In this document: piece after piece, positions 6,175-6,524 of the stretch
How the letters are laid out: every line of letters begins with the position of its first letter
Numbering within the stretch: the first letter of the stretch is position 1
Origin: Pseudomonadota bacterium
GTDB lineage: Bacteria > Pseudomonadota > Gammaproteobacteria > Steroidobacterales > Woeseiaceae
NCBI GenBank assembly: GCA_022565135.1
Contig: JADFKA010000105.1
Span: 1-6,524 of the forward strand
Reading direction: 5' to 3'
DNA length: 6,524 bases
Position numbers and translations under genes: made by a program
Notes under the pieces: model-generated
Told to the model about the DNA's origin: nothing
The model's database searches: none
The model's input: only the letters and a program-made list of their open reading frames with translations

Positions 6175-6524
6175 AACGAGCTTTTAACGCGTTATTGGCG
6201 GCGATTGGCGTCGGTCTTGTATTGGTCGCCTTGTTTCTGCTGAGTCGCACCGCACAAAATTCGGACGATTTCGACCGGCTGCACAATGTAATACTGGCGA
6301 TCAATATTGCCGGTGTATTCGTGTTATTCATGCTGCTCGTTGGCAACCTTGCTCGCCTGTTGCGAGAATATCGCACTCATGTGCCGGGCGCGAAGCTCAA
6401 AGCCCGCATCGTCGGCATGTTCGTCGGCCTCGCCGTATTACCATTGCTGGTCGTATTTTACTTTTCGATGCAGTTCATCAGCAAAGGGATCGACACATGG
6501 TTTAATGTCGAGACCGAGGTGGGG
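6156..6524 (+). CDS. NtrY-like sensor histidine kinase, N-terminal part
   Basis: Only the first 123 residues are visible; the frame runs open to the right edge. Three hydrophobic membrane segments are seen (about 12-30, 45-66 and 85-107), with a basic N-terminus (RKIKR). The sequence between them resembles NtrY-family N-termini: LLSRTAQNSDDFDRLH (28-43), NLARLLREYR (64-73), VPGAKLKARIV (76-86) and LPLLVVFYFSMQFISKGID (95-113), leading into a probable extracytoplasmic sensor part (IDTWFNVETEVG). The HAMP, histidine phosphoacceptor and ATPase domains would lie past the edge, so kinase activity cannot be verified. NtrY kinases pair with NtrX response regulators and typically respond to nitrogen or redox/envelope state; the signal here is unknown. 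The ATG at 6156 overlaps DUF4390 by 19 bases; an in-frame ATG at 6147 is also possible. No strong ribosome site is seen, which fits translational coupling. Confidence 0.8.
   Translation, partial: MDSRKIKRAFNALLAAIGVGLVLVALFLLSRTAQNSDDFDRLHNVILAINIAGVFVLFMLLVGNLARLLREYRTHVPGAKLKARIVGMFVGLAVLPLLVVFYFSMQFISKGIDTWFNVETEVG

Overview
The window is an ordinary chromosomal housekeeping block from a moderately GC-rich gammaproteobacterium. Two gene sets diverge from one 281-base intergenic region. The leftward arm (minus strand) is a LysM/TsaP-type protein, dprA and the start of smg. The rightward arm (plus strand) is def, fmt, rsmB, a DUF4390 gene and the start of an NtrY-like histidine kinase. From general knowledge, the def-fmt-rsmB block facing tsaP-dprA-smg is common in Gammaproteobacteria (Pseudomonas, Xanthomonas and relatives). 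The rsmB-DUF4390-ntrY extension recalls Xanthomonadales, Chromatiales or Woeseia-like lineages. The exact taxon cannot be read from the sequence.

Leftward arm, in transcription order: tsaP-like gene (2481 to 1423; secreted, one LysM domain), then a 150-base gap, dprA (1272 to 172), a 40-base gap, and smg (131 to beyond the left edge). DprA handles incoming single-stranded DNA in natural transformation. TsaP anchors the type IV pilus secretin to peptidoglycan in the species studied, so this arm may relate to DNA uptake and processing.

Rightward arm: def (2763-3281) and fmt (3310-4239) form the N-formyl-methionine cycle: Fmt formylates initiator Met-tRNA and Def removes the formyl group from new proteins. 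rsmB (4236-5564) methylates 16S rRNA and overlaps fmt by 4 bases. A small secreted or membrane-anchored DUF4390 protein (5572-6174) follows 7 bases later. The sensor kinase N-terminus (6156 to the right edge) overlaps that gene by 19 bases. The tight packing suggests one transcription unit. The right edge cuts the kinase after three membrane segments.

The most notable non-coding item is a REP-like element between def and fmt: a GTAG tetranucleotide containing the def stop codon, followed by a perfect 16-base palindrome. Its hairpin would also shorten the distance between a distant AGGA and the fmt start codon. No RNA gene, CRISPR array, insertion sequence, phage gene or clear new system was seen. 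Both ends of the window fall inside genes.
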